This document shows, piece by piece, positions 36,047 through 47,783 of a DNA stretch of 64,000 nt (position 1 is its first letter; every line of letters begins with the position of its first letter). Below the pieces are notes generated by a model, which ran no database searches, was not told the DNA's origin, and saw nothing but the letters and a program-made list of their open reading frames with translations. Position numbers and translations under genes: made by a program. The DNA is from Uranotaenia lowii (taxonomy: Eukaryota > Arthropoda > Insecta > Diptera > Culicidae): assembly GCF_029784155.1 (NCBI RefSeq), contig NC_073692.1, forward strand, positions 236,548,503 through 236,612,502. Reading direction: 5' to 3'.

Positions 36047-38445
36047 TTTTTAATTCCATTTACAGACCATTTATCAGAAATTTATGATCAATTCATAACA
36101 TAACATTTTTTTCTCATGTGCTTTTGAACCATGGATAAACGATTGATTCTGAAAACTGGTTAATGTTTTTTTCATCTAAAAATGGTAACGAAAATTATAG
36201 ACACACAAATGAATCGTAACAAAGTCATTATCGATTTTTAATCTCCTCTTCAGACGTCGAGAAAAGCTAATAATATTAAACAAGCGCATAAAAAATGAGC
36301 TTGCTCACCTTTTTCGCTCGCCATACCCGGTTAATAATTTCGTTAGGGTTCAGAATCAATTCCAAACGCCCACATCGCGCATTTTTTGTGCAATTTTCGG
36401 ATCAAACCACCCCGTAAACATTCTTCGGTCATTCATTGGTTCGTCTAGTTGTTTCCTAATAAATAAAAATTTATTATGTAAAGAACATCGTACCCACAAC
36501 AGGAGTCGATCTCCACGCGAAAAGGACAACACTTATAGTGAGGTACGCGATCCTAAGAAACCAAATGGTTGGGGTTCGATCCCACCGCGCCAAACGTCAT
36601 TAGGCCATTCCTGATGGCGATCATCAACACCCATTCAACGGCGAAGACCGCACGCGGTGTTGCCAGTAATAAACTTCGATCTTCACGAGTACCGACAGCT
36701 CGGTGACTTTAATTGAAACCATACGTACCTACTAGGTAGGTACCTAGTCAATGAGTACACAAGTACGCCTGGGATCGAATCGGATCGAATTGTTGCGCTG
36801 CGTACCCGCTGAGAGACTCTGACTGATCATTCCCTGTGGTTTTGCTGCACTACGTATACGTCTATGATGCAGTTACGCCCCCATATTGATCGCGCATTTT
36901 GGATGTGACTTGAAAGAGGCTGTGGCAAGTCCAAGTCCAAGGATATGTGGCTACAAACCTCAAAATTAATGGTTTGGCTAGTTGAAACTAATTAATTTCT
37001 AGCTGACTTTGGACACTTTTGGTCAACGAGTATTTTAAGCGAAGTAAATGCCGTGCGTGGTAAATATGAGAAAAGAATTTCGTTTTTTACTTATCGAATT
37101 TTAATGGCTTGAATTATTCAATAGTTAAGACAAATAAACGTAACTCAGTTCATTTTATTTTGAGAACAAGTTATTATTTTTCAAGCATTTTTTGTTTAAG
37201 CTTTAGTGCGGATTCAACGTTACAAGGTTTCATATACAACTGGATATCGTATCATCATCAGTCAAATGTAGTGAATGTGTCAATAACTTTACAAATTACT
37301 GATTCTACCCATCTTATAACTAAAAAAACACCAATCCCTTGACTCAAACCTCATACTCGCATAATCGAAGCCAAAGCATCACATTTTTCCTGGAGGTTGA
37401 CTTTCTTCAAACTGCTTTTTCCCACGGGTTTTCACACGTTTTCCTTACACACTCCCTCCTAGCTATTTTGCATTTCGGTCGAAGATTTATGGATTCAGGT
37501 GCTGCAATTCCAATTCCGGCACCGGAAAAACTGCACCCTCACTAAATAGGCAGGTTACCTGGGTACATGTATCATCATGCATATGTTTGCATGCACTTAG
37601 CTGCCACACTTTTACTTTGACACCCCGACAAGACCCGATGCAGGTCGGTGGTTTGTGGTTCTATTATTAAATTATTACCATCACGCCCCCACATTCCAGA
37701 CCGTTTCGTTTATCGTGTGTGTGGCTGCAATTCCAGTAAACCAACTTGAGCCACTCCTGCCCCAGTATGTGCATTTTGAGATTAGTCCAAATCTGTAGGA
37801 ATACATTTACAAATTCGCTTTCGAGTTATATTATCTGGTCAAATTTAATTAATATTGCAAACCTTTTATTTTACTAATCCACATCGCAGTTTTTATAGGC
37901 TGTACCTAATTTCCTCGGAAAAAACATGGCATTAACCAAACAACTGTACCCCGAAAGATTATAAAAGAATTAATAGCGTTTCGCTAAGTTTATCTAAATT
38001 TTTTTTTCAATCTGAACTGGATTCATTCTGCCCAGGAGTTGATCTATCAATCGTGATCGATTTTTCATAAATATTTCATGAGCCTACGAACGAGATTAAC
38101 TCGAGACATTGTAGCAAAACAAAAAACACCAATTGCATTTAGTTAGAGCATAGAACCGATGCCCTATCTATCTCACACTGCTCCTGAATTAGCCGAGCCA
38201 GCCAGGTCTTATTAGAATTTCAATCTTCGACTGCGATCTAGGAAAAGCTAATTATACCAACCGATCGGTATCACTACACTCTTGCTTTAGTCAGGCCCTC
38301 CTGCCGAGAGAGCCTTCTAGCTAGATACATAACTAGAGTCAGACAGATAGAAACAGCACCCTAGCTAACTTAATTAAGATGATTGAATAGATTCTGCGGT
38401 GAGGTTCCCTCTTTCAATTGCTTCCGATTGATGTATTTTGCAAAG
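36047..38445. other. Mixed stretch with GC-richer patches; weak tRNA-like word
   Basis: No gene recognised. A B-box-like GGGGTTCGATCCC at about 36571-36583 and upstream GATCCTAAGAAACC resemble part of a tRNA gene, but no A box or stems fit. Patches at 36290-36900 and 37620-37780 are GC-richer. Frames at 37109-37545 have no motif. Confidence 0.3.
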
Positions 38446-38450
38446 TATGA

Positions 38451-38707
38451 CCATAGAGAACAGACGTACAAGCTCGAACAAAAAATCGTCAAAAAGTGTG
38501 TAAAATTTCAAATGCTTTCACCAAAAAACTACACTAGAAATCGACTACAAACAGTGCCATCTATTGCGCCGTTCAAAAGTCACAAATCAACTTTAAAGTG
38601 CCCAGTTTTCGAAAAAGCGTAATCATATAAACTCACACAAAATCAAAAAGGGTGTTGGGATTTTTACACAAGTTTCGTGGGCTAGCTTGTACGTCTGTTC
38701 TCTGTGG
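38451..38707. mobile_element. MITE with CCAYAGAGAACAGACGTACA ends
   Basis: The left end CCATAGAGAACAGACGTACA and the complemented right end CCACAGAGAACAGACGTACA differ at one position and continue into AGCT. TATGA directly flanks both sides (38446-38450 and 38708-38712) as a likely target duplication. The 257-bp body has no gene; the 79-codon frame crossing it (38383-38622) starts outside and is not convincing. Confidence 0.75.
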
Positions 38708-39056
38708 TATGACTATGCATCGACGGAGACCGGGACTTCGACTGAGAGGTCTTGGAAAAAGGTTAGTTTGTATTGAGCTTATTTTTGCTGAATAGTTTGA
38801 ATAGTCACAGAGTACATATCCAATAATAGGCTACATAAAACTTCAAATTTCGTTAAGCGTGCAATTGCGGAAATCAGCCAGTGTTTCTTATAAATGTCAA
38901 TTTGCGTCTAAAGAACCTGAGTGTGCAGAAAAAAAGGACTTTAACTTAAAACTCTCTTGTTGCCTATTAGGTGCACAATTCTTGTAAAATAAAGCTATTA
39001 TGATCCATGTTCGGAATTTATAAAAATTTATTCATTATTTAACGAAATTCATAGAT

Positions 39057-39475
39057 TAGACTGAGTCGATTCGGGGTCATTTTTGAATTTCTCAAACGCT
39101 GGGATCTAAAAAGTTTTATTTTGGTTCAAAAATTATCCATGATTTTTTGAAGAATTTTAAAGTAACGTTTAGACGAGTAAATTTGAATTTTTAGGTTTGT
39201 ATGGAAAAAAAATTAATATTTTGTACTGGAACATCATCATCGTTTTTGTTTCTCCTGTGGAATCGAGCCTGCTAATAGTTTTTGTGCCAATTTATAAATT
39301 CTCTAAACGAAATTTTCGGCTAAACCACTTTGTCCAAGACCGTAACTTCGTATCTTATTGAACAACAAAGTTATTAGCTGTTTAACAGGGGTATGTCTTT
39401 TGGCACTGATAAACACTAAATTCAATTGACATCACTGGTGGGTGCCTAGTGAGGTATTTCATAACTACTCTTTAT
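39057..39475. repeat. Dispersed repeat, copy 1
   Basis: The first 290 bp match 57471-57755 (shared words AGACTGAGTCGATT, CATGATTTTTTG, GTAACGTTTA and GAGCCTGCTAATRGTTTTTG). The last 130 bp (39343-39475) match 49049-49175 (GTTATTAGCTGTTTAACAGG). No coding sequence is seen; probably an unclassified transposon family. Confidence 0.65.
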
Positions 39476-39702
39476 GCAATAATTCGCGGGGCACAAGCAG
39501 TAATATCAATTGAGTTTAGTGTTCATCACTTAGCGATTTAAGCGTACGGTAGCTAGAGAAATTAAATGTTAAAAATGAATTATGATATAATCCAAATCTT
39601 AAGTATTCTATCTTTATGGAATTTTGATTTTAATGAGAGAATCACTTAAAGTTTCGTTGGGGAGTGAACAAGACTGAAGAAAAAATCAGTAAATGTTCAT
39701 CC

Positions 39703-41013
39703 TTTTACCATGATGAAGAGTGTTCTGAAGGTTCATTTCATGAACTTACGTTGGATCGGGAGGAACAAAATAAAGAGTGTTCTGAACGTTCACTCTGAGT
39801 TCACGTTGGATCGGAAGGACCAACATGAAGAGTGTTCTGCAGGTTCATTTTATGAATTTACGTTGGATTAGGAGGACCAACATGAAGTGTGTTCTGTAGG
39901 ACAACTTGATGAGTTTGCGTTGGATCGGGAGGAGCAACATGAAGAGTGCTCTGAAGGTTCACTTTATGAATTTACGTTGGATTGGGAGGACCAACATGGA
40001 AAATGTTTTGAACGTTCACTCTGAGTTTACATTGCATCAGAAGGACCAACGTGAAGAGTGTTCTGAAGGTTCAATTTATGAATTTACGTTGGATCGGGAG
40101 GACCAACATGAAGAGTGTTCTGAAGGTTCACTCTATGAATTTACGTTGGATCGGGAAGACCAGTATGAAGATTGTTCTAAAGGTTCACTTTATGAATTTA
40201 CGTTAGATCGGGAGGACAAACATGAAAAGTTTTCTGAAGGTTCACTTTATGAATTTACGTGAGATCGGGAGGACCAACATGAAGAGTGTTCTGTAGGATA
40301 ACTTTATGAGTTTGCGTTGGATCGGGAGGACCAACACGAAAAGCGTTCTGAAGGTTCACTTTATGAGTTTACGTTGCATCAGGAGGACCATCATGAAGAG
40401 TGTTCTGAAGGTTCACTTTATGAATTTACGTAGGATCAGGAGGACCAACACGACGAGTGTTCTACAGGTTCACTTTATGAGTTTATGTTGGATCGGGAGG
40501 ACCAACATGAAGAGTATTCTGAAGTTTAACGTTGGATCAGTTGAATCTACGTTGGATCAGGAGGACCAACACGGAGAGTGTTCTGTAGGTTCAGTTTATG
40601 AGTTTACATTGGATTGGGAGGATCAAAATGAAGAGTGTTCTGTTGGATCACTTCCAGAGTTTGTGTTGGATCGGGAGGACCAACACGGAGAGTGCTTTGA
40701 AGGTTCACTTTATGAATTTGCGTTGGATCGGGAGGACCAACATGGAAAGTGTTCTGAACGTTCACTCTGAGTTTTCATTGGATCAGAAAGGACCAACTTG
40801 AAGAGTGTTTTGAAGGTTCATTTTATGAACTTACGTTGGATCGGGGGTATCAACATGAAGAGTGTTCTATAGGTTCACTTTAAGAATTTACATTGGATCG
40901 GGAGGACCAACATGGAGAGTGTTCTGTAGGTTCACTTTATGAATTTTCGTTGGATCGGGGGGACCATCATGAAGAGTGTTCTGTAGGTTCATTTTATGAG
41001 TTAACGTTGGATC
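39703..41013 (+). repeat. 57-bp tandem array, left part
   Basis: About 23 copies of a 57-bp unit built around GGATCGGGAGGACCAACATG, GAAGAGTGTTCTGAAGGTTC and TTTATGAATTTACGTT. The unit length is a multiple of three and the consensus is open in two frames, giving a 19-residue repeat that includes LDREDQHEECSEGSLYEFT or, in another frame, LRWIGRTNMKSVLKVHFM. Stops and frame changes cut it into frames at 39906-40262, 40306-40770 and 40893-41120. A variant unit with GAACGTTCACTCTGAGTT recurs near 39790, 40010 and 40757. It could be a decayed repeat-protein gene or simply a satellite. It is interrupted by a LINE at 41014. Confidence 0.85.
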
Positions 41014-42494
41014 CCTATCCGAAGAGGGAGAAAGAGCCGCCGCCAATGGAGATATCCGATTACTTTATGACATTTCTCGCCGCCTCAGTGGTGCAAGGAC
41101 TAATGCAAGAATGCCGCTGAAAGACCGAGCAGGTCAGTTATTGACCGATCGAACAGATCAGCTCAAACGATGGACTGAGCACTTCGAACAACTCTTCCGA
41201 GTCACGAATAGCGATGGCCAACAAAACCCGCAGCTCGAAGCGCCAACAGTAAGTCGCATAAATGGCGTCAACTCGGAAGCGCCCTCGCTGTCTGAAATAG
41301 AAGCGGCAATCAAAAACATGAATTCCAACAAAGCACCTGGGATCGATTGCATCCCTGCTGAAATGCTGAAAGCCGACCCTGCCCTATCAGCACAAATGTT
41401 GCACCGTCTTTTCGCTGACATCTGGGATACTGCAACATTCCCGGCCGACTGGATGCAGGGTATCCTCGTAAAGGTCCCGAAGAAAGGAGACCTGACAGAG
41501 TGCGGTAACTGGCGAGGCATAACGTTGATCTGTACAACCCTCAAAGTACTCTGCAAAGTGATCCTGAACAGGATCCAGGAGAAAATCGACGCTACACTCC
41601 GACGGCAACAAGCTGGATTCCGATCCGGACGATCATGTGTGGACCACATGGAATCCTTCAACAATGGAGCAACTGAACGACCTTGACCTGGCTGACGATA
41701 TTGTTTTGCTCGCCCAAACACAACCAGATATGCAGAGCAAACTCGACGACCTCACCGAAAGTTCCAAGGCAGCAGGTCTCAAAGTCGATGTCGGAAAGAC
41801 CAAGTCGATGGAGATCAACACAGGAAATCCCTCCAGTTTCATGGTAGCTGGGCAGCAAGTTGAGAAAGTGGAGTGCTTCCAGTATCTTGGTAGCCGGATA
41901 ACGCCTGATGGTGGTACCAGAAAAGACATCGAAACCCGGATCAGAAAGGCCCGATTTGCGTTTGCGAGTCTCCGAAACATCTGGCGGTCACGCCAGATTT
42001 CTCTACGAACGAAAATCCGAATCTTCAACTCAAACGTCAAATCCGTATTGCTGTATGGGTGCGAAACTTGGTGCACATATGCGGTGACGACGCGAAGACT
42101 GCAAGTATTTGTAAACCGCTGCCTGCGGAATATCATCCGCGCTTGGTGGCCTGGCAACTGGATCTCGAATGAGGAATTACATCGCCGGTGTCATCAAAGG
42201 GCGCTAGAAATCGAGATTCGGGAACGTAAGTGGAGATGGATTGGGCACACGCTGCGAAGATAAGAAAACGAGATTTGCAGAAAGGCGCTAGATTGGAATC
42301 CAGAAGGGCATCGAAGAAGAGGCAGACCCAGAAACTCGTGGCGGCGAAGCCTAGCCGCTGAAATCCGAACTGTCGACGAGAATCTTGACTGGGACCAAGT
42401 GAAGACGCTGGCTCCAGATCGTCAACAGTGGAGGTCTTTTACCACGGCCCTATGCACCGGAGGATCGGCGCGGGATCATTAAGTAAGTAAGTAA
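41014..42494 (+). mobile_element. 5'-truncated RTE-like LINE inside the 57-bp array
   Basis: The target word GTTGGATC lies on both sides (41006-41013 and 42495-42502) as an 8-bp target-site duplication, and the array continues after it with AGGAGGACCAAC. The 3' end is a short tetranucleotide tail, TAAGTAAGTAAGTAAG, instead of poly(A), as is common for RTE-type LINEs. Endonuclease sequences are missing through 5' truncation. The assignment to RTE rests on the general look of the reverse transcriptase and its C-terminal region. Confidence 0.85.
41039..42483 (+). pseudogene. RTE-like reverse transcriptase, deleted and interrupted
   Basis: The reading enters with YDISRRLSGARTNARMPLKD and continues at 41111-41686 with the fingers motifs NKAPGIDCIPAEMLK, VPKKGDLTECGNWRGITL and QAGFRSGRSCVDHM. 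Immediately after, the frame shifts and the next segment (41637-42263) starts WNPSTMEQLNDLDLADDIVLL. The stretch that usually lies between, with the first catalytic Asp and the GxxQG motif, is therefore deleted (about 100 residues). LADD retains the Asp pair. Downstream are FQYLGSRITPDGG, YGCETWCTYAVTTRRL and IGHTLRR. A stop at 42261-42263 breaks the frame, which then continues with DWNPEGHRRRGRPRNSWRR to a natural end at about 42483. It cannot encode an active enzyme. Confidence 0.9.
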
Positions 42495-42575
42495 GTTGGA
42501 TCAGGAGGACCAACTAGAAGAGTGTCCAGCATGACCATCAGTGTGACCAGCATGAAGGTTCACACCTTAAAGAAA
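42495..42575 (+). repeat. 57-bp tandem array, right part
   Basis: After the LINE the array resumes (GTTGGATCAGGAGGACCAAC, then GAAGAGTGTCCAGCATGACC) and decays within about one to one and a half units. Confidence 0.75.
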
Positions 42576-43730
42576 GCGTAATTTAAATATAAAAACGTTG
42601 GTTTGAAAGCGCCAGTTGGAACTGTCCAGTACAAAAAGTAGATTTGATAGCGAATTGGTTCGGGATTAAATTGAAATTTGTCTGGAGCAAGATGTCGAGT
42701 AAACAAAATTCTATTTGGATAACCTTTTCGTGTGGTTCAGTTCGGAAAGACTGGAATGACAAATCGAGACTGCTGAAGTCGTATAACTCTCTTTTGTCAA
42801 CGTTCCACAATGATTGAGAGGGCATTTCTCGTTTCGAGATTCATTGAGTTGAAGAAAAGATATTTCCGATAATACTCTGTTAGAGAGTACATTCTCTAAG
42901 TATGCATAGTAGTAGTGAGAAAATACAAATGTAATGGAATCATTTAATTAGCTTTTTGAGGATGAAGTGACGTTGGAAATTCTTTGGTCAGTCATTAAAG
43001 AAGAAAAATAAGCATCCCGACGATGCATGCCTCAGCTTGATCTACGTATTACGGAGGTCTGATACTAGTAGCGATTTGGTTGGAATAAGATACATGTGAA
43101 AGAGGTTCTAGAAATCTGATCCAAGAATTGAAGAAAGTTCTCTAATGTCACAAGTAATAAACAATATCTACTATGATATTTGAGTGATTCGAGCAAGTTT
43201 GCTTCTAAGTAGATTAGAAACATTCGTCAGTTTACTCAAACTTCGATGAAAATTAACTGATTCAGGGTAGGCATTCAAACAAAAGATTTACTGGGAGTCA
43301 TTAGCTTAGCTGACAACAGCTCTGATAACAAAAGATTGAAATATTGACATGAATAAGTATTCGGACACGAATGCCAAAAGTTGGTAAAATGTCCTAAATT
43401 AAATTAATAATAATAATAATAATAATAATTGACATGAATAAGCACATAAGAAAATGTTAACTGCCGTTAAAAAAGTTGTTTGGATAAGGATCGATGAAAA
43501 GAAATGAAATATCCGTGTGTTTGCGCATTATCAGTTTTAAATTTTGCAAATAGTTGTTTCTGTTTTTTTTTCATTTTTGTGTAGGAGGGAGATGTGCAGT
43601 CGAAAATTGAGAGCACGACTCTATCTCGGCTGATAGGCCTTTCCGAGTCGGCAATCTCCCTCCATCATCCTTACAGCACGCACACACACGACGGCTGAGT
43701 GGTCGTCAGTTAGCAAACAACGTTCACTGA
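42576..43730. other. Non-coding stretch with a (TAA)n run
   Basis: A (TAA)n microsatellite lies at 43405-43430. A GC-richer patch with (AC)n occurs at 43600-43700. No gene recognised. Confidence 0.4.
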
Positions 43731-43731
43731 G

Positions 43732-43980
43732 TAGCGTTACCAGATTGCAAACCGAGTCCGTAAGTTTGACAAAAATCAAGAAAATGTACTAATTTTGGCA
43801 AAATGAAACATGATGACCCTTTTTTCGGTCGTCAAGCACAATTTTCATGAACCCGCAGAATCCCTTTAATTTTTTCGATAATCCGTAGAAAATCCGTAGG
43901 AAATGATGAAAATCCGTAGATTTCGAACATGGATCCGAAACTCCGTAGATATGCTTAAAATCTTTAGATCTGGCAACGCT
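43732..43980. mobile_element. Possible small TIR element
   Basis: The left AGCGTTACCAGAT and complemented right AGCGTTGCCAGAT agree at all but one position. The interior contains three copies of AATCCGTAG-like words (43868-43960). The target duplication is unclear. Confidence 0.4.
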
Positions 43981-44123
43981 GTCACTGAGGAAGGACGCGC
44001 GCCTCTCGTTCAGCTGCGGAAGCGGAACTGCACAAAAATGTTATCGTAAAAAGATGGATAAGCATTCATGTTAAATTTCAATTCAAACTAAATACAAAAT
44101 GATAAAATTTATAAATTTTGCTG

Positions 44124-44359
44124 GAGCTTTCATTAAGTCGTATGAAACAAAATATAAACAAACAGAATGAAACTGTTTGTTTATATATAAATACATAACT
44201 GACATAAAATAGTTGCAACTTTTTTCCATTTAGAATATTTGTAGTCTGGACAACATTTTCTATACGTCAGATATGAATTTTAAAGTGGTTTTGATAGCTT
44301 ATGCAGCAGTTTTCTGGTCGTGAATTCTTAAAATGTTTCATACGACGTAATGAAAGCTC
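44124..44359. repeat. Inverted repeat pair, possible MITE
   Basis: A 26-bp sequence starting GAGCTTTCATTAAGTCGTAT (44124-44149) is repeated in inverted orientation at 44334-44359 with one change, separated by 184 bp of AT-rich DNA. Confidence 0.6.
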
Positions 44360-44616
44360 ACGCGAGAAATAATTCCTATCAAACCTTTCAAAAGACTAAC
44401 AAAACTTTCAAAACTATCATGGTCAAACATGGGCCAAATTTTTTAAAATGATGAATACAAAGCTTCCAAAATTTTGAAAAGCCAAACGATTTATTTTGAT
44501 TTTTATTTCATGTTAACCCGAGGAAGACCGTGTAAAAAAAGTTAGTATTTAATAAAAGTTCTCTTTTATGTTCGGTTTGAGTATCCGAAAATAAAAAAAA
44601 TACAATCCTTGCAGTA

Positions 44617-45378
44617 CACTGAACCCAAATTCACTCTTAAAATACACATGATTTTTCACTTAAAAACAAGGATCCAGTGATTTTCTTCCATTCAAGTGCG
44701 ACATATAGATTTCACTTGGCAGTCACTTAAATTTCAAGTGAATTTATCCACATTCACTTCAGTCGTCACTTGAATTTGAAGTGAGAAAAACTATTCACTT
44801 CCCCATCACTTGAATTTCAAGTGAATGTCGGGTTGTAGTTGTGTTTATTTTCAGAGTTCAAAATGGCAAATTCTAAAGAGCAGCGTTTAGAGCTTATGCT
44901 TGATTTGGATTTTCCCAATTCTTTACTAGGCAATTTTGGCGGTAGTTTGTGTTAAACGTGATGTAAGAAAAAGTTATTTAAAGGTGTTATCATGTTCCAG
45001 TTTGTGGGTTGAACTGGACAGATTTTCTGGTTTGCAGCAGGGAAGATTTAGAAGTCGTACTATCCGCAGTAACCGATCTGCCTTGGGATTACGATGGAAT
45101 TTTCCGATCAATAAATTTATGGCGAAAGCGTAATGTAAGTATTTGAAATCGAAGTGGTGTTCTATAAATGTTCTTTTATTTAAAAACGCGAGAGATAATT
45201 AACTAGAAACTTACTTAGACATTCAGATAAATTTCACTCGAACGTCATAGTGTAATTCACTGGACCGGTCACTTAAGTGAATTCACTTGACCCATCACTT
45301 AAAATTCAAATGAAATTACGTATGGCGAGAATTTACTACCGATGTCACTTATTTTTTAAGTGAAAATTATTTTGGGTG
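44617..45378 (+). mobile_element. TA-flanked element with CACTTGAA words and an internal mini-gene
   Basis: The ends are TA-CACTGAACCCAAATTCACT at the left (TA at 44615-44616) and, complemented, TA-CACCCAAAATAATTTTCACT at the right (TA at 45379-45380). The left end again carries four extra bases after CAC. Flanks are arrays of TCACTTGAATTTCAAGTGA-type palindromes (44640-44830 and 45230-45360). The centre carries a two-exon open frame. The word AGGATCCAGTGATTTT near 44690 resembles AAAATCCAGTGATCC near 24524 in the other element, supporting common descent. Confidence 0.75.
44863..45146 (+). CDS. Possible two-exon mini-gene inside a TA element
   Basis: The product is not recognised. Exon 1 (44863-44941) begins MANSKEQRLELMLDLDF. 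Unspliced, it stops at 44953. Removing 44942-45000 (59 nt, GTAGTT...TTCCAG) keeps the frame open for another 146 nt to TGA at 45144-45146, giving 74 residues in total. The second exon reads VCGLNWTDFLVCSREDLEVV and later LPWDYDGIFRSINLWRKRN, which has the mixed composition of real protein. A strong donor GTAAGT at 45135 raises the possibility of a further exon. The element ends 230 bp downstream. It may be a captured host exon pair or a small element protein. Expression is unproven. Confidence 0.45.
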
Positions 45379-45380
45379 TA

Positions 45381-47775
45381 GTGATGCTATTTAGAATAAG
45401 ATTCTTTGCTTCGTTTGTTCATTAGTTTTGCCACTCCTTGATGCTGCAATTTCATTTATTCTGCCCCATATACATAAACGACCGGTTGAATAATGACCAA
45501 GTCCCACCGATCGATGAGGAACGGAGCCCACAGCAGTTCAGTACTCGTAGGAAAAATCTTTTCCATGGCACTAGACTAGTCTAAAAAAGAGACTAGGACC
45601 ACAAGTAGGATCAATTGGCTTTAAAACTTTGTATCAAACGGTGCCTACAATTTATGGGTTGATTGAGATTAGATCGTTTCGTTGATGGGATCTATGCAAA
45701 CGAATAAATTTGCTTCGGCAAACAAAGTTCAATAAGTTTCAATTAACTTTCAAGATATTTTAAAGTCAATTACTGCTTGAAGTTCTAAAGGGTACACCAT
45801 TTATTGTAAACCTACAAAATTTTCTGCACAAGGAAACGAATTCTATTTTTAGTATCGATTCAAAATGACATTTAATAATACTTGTAAAATTTATGGGACG
45901 CAAGTTGCCCACGTAGATTACATTTAATCTCCATTGGCCACCCAGAGACAACAGTTTTCGTGAGATTATGCCATATTTGCGGTTAGCTGTAAAGTGCCAG
46001 AGAATTTCTATAAAATCCGCAATAGCTTTATCCAACAATGAGCTGCTCTAGAGCGTCATCGGTCAGCAACCTCTACTCAGAACGAAGCTGGTCCATTCAT
46101 CGCTGTCAAGTCAATAGTTGGCAGATAAATTTTCTCCCAAATTGCTTCATTCAGAATGTCGTTATTCGGTTTACTTCAGCTCAACTACACTTCCAAACCC
46201 ATACAGCATTGACAGCAGCAGCAGCAACGACGAAAGGCGCAACCGGACAAAAGTTGACATGAACTCGAATTCAATTCCGATCGGCAGACTCAGGGTAAGG
46301 TATGAGGATAGTTTTTATTGTTTTCTGGTTTGGCTTAACCAGTCCGGTCGAGATTATAGGATAATGTTAAAAAAAAAAATCGCATGATCATTGTTCAAAA
46401 ACTGGATTAACTTATTCTCATGATTCGAAATTGAGAACTATGATTGGAAGTCGAAAGTAGAACTTAGAGTTAAATTTCAAAATAAAATTTCAAATTGGGA
46501 TGGCTAACCAAAAATATCAAATGATTTAAGAGTTAAAATAGTTTTAAAAAAATTGCCATAAATAAGTAGGTACAACTACTCTGAACAAATCGCTCGGTTC
46601 CTGACGAGACTCACCCGTTCCACGGATTTAGCATTGAAATAAAGTCGTTAACTTGCGAATTTTATCGCCACTAAATTGAACAATCGAGCTGCAAGCCCTC
46701 CCCCAACCGAATGAATGGCAGCATGGCATGGTGCTTGGTGCTTTGATAGTGCTAAAGATTTGTTGCCAGTCTCAATCGTCATCGACGCCCGGAGCAAACA
46801 CTTGACGCGGGACTGGACTGCCAAATGGATGAAATGACAATTTTCCGTTCATGTACCCTTTCGTTACTTTCAATAATTTGTCCTCGGGACCAGACGCATA
46901 TTATTGTTGAACTTTAGAAGCTGATGAGCTGTAAAGTGCGTTATTTGGAAAACTAGGTATTTGTGAGCAGAGATGAGCTTGCACATGTTTCTTTTGTACT
47001 CAACAATTTATTATTTTGTCGTTTAATATTTTTAACATTGTTTTGTGTTTAGCAAGTTGCATTCTTCCGAACTACCATTAAACAGATTTTAAATTTCACG
47101 TCAGGCTACAAAAATTGTATTTGAATTCCAGGTTTGGAGATAACAAATCAAATTTAGAACAACGCCTTTTATTATACAGTAAATATTGAACAAAACTCTA
47201 CGATTCAATAATACGTAGGTAATCTATTTTGAAGTAATTGTTTCCACTTACGAAATGTTCTTTTAATAACTTTGATTTTCATGCCTGCATACTTTATACA
47301 TACCGGACGATCAATAGTTACTACCTGTAATAAAAATAAAACTTATTGTTAGTATATATTGCTTTCTGATAATCAATTTTGGAGAGGTGATATATTGTAC
47401 TAATTGATAAGTGATGATCATTTTGATATCAATAAAAAAAATCTACGAAAACAAAAGAAAAAAACAGATAAATATAGATTGAAAAAGAAATTGGTTTTAC
47501 TTTTTCCTCAATTTATTAATCTTCTGATAAATTTTTTATTACGCGTTCATTAAGTAATAAAACTCCACTGCTAAAGATTTTCTGTTATATCATCAGTTAA
47601 ACGCTAGATGAGACCTTCGCAGCTATTCGCATCCATATTCAGCGAAGTACCTATATTACCCAATTAAGTAGAAAACTGTGAAGACTATTTTCTATGGCTC
47701 ATACACCCACAAACAAATTTGAATGCCGAAAATCGCACCCTCACTTGGTGACAGAATTGTTTGAAAATGAAATCC
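45381..47775. other. Non-coding stretch, nothing assigned
   Basis: GC-richer patches at 45430-45560 and 46600-46900. Small frames at 45766-46387 lack motifs. No repeat was linked to other regions. Confidence 0.35.
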
Positions 47776-47783
47776 AAATACAA

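Noticed and set aside
31018..36103. Many long frames on both strands (NFV, KFC, QNL, KIY, FVI and MTK repeats)
   Set aside because: Products of the 9-bp arrays; the period is a multiple of three, so each frame repeats three residues without stops.
36571..36590. tRNA gene suggested by GGGGTTCGATCCC
   Set aside because: No matching A box, acceptor stem or anticodon arm could be fitted around it.
41158..42157. Minus-strand frames of 174 and 187 codons
   Set aside because: Antisense to the RTE-like reverse transcriptase, which explains the sequence on the plus strand.
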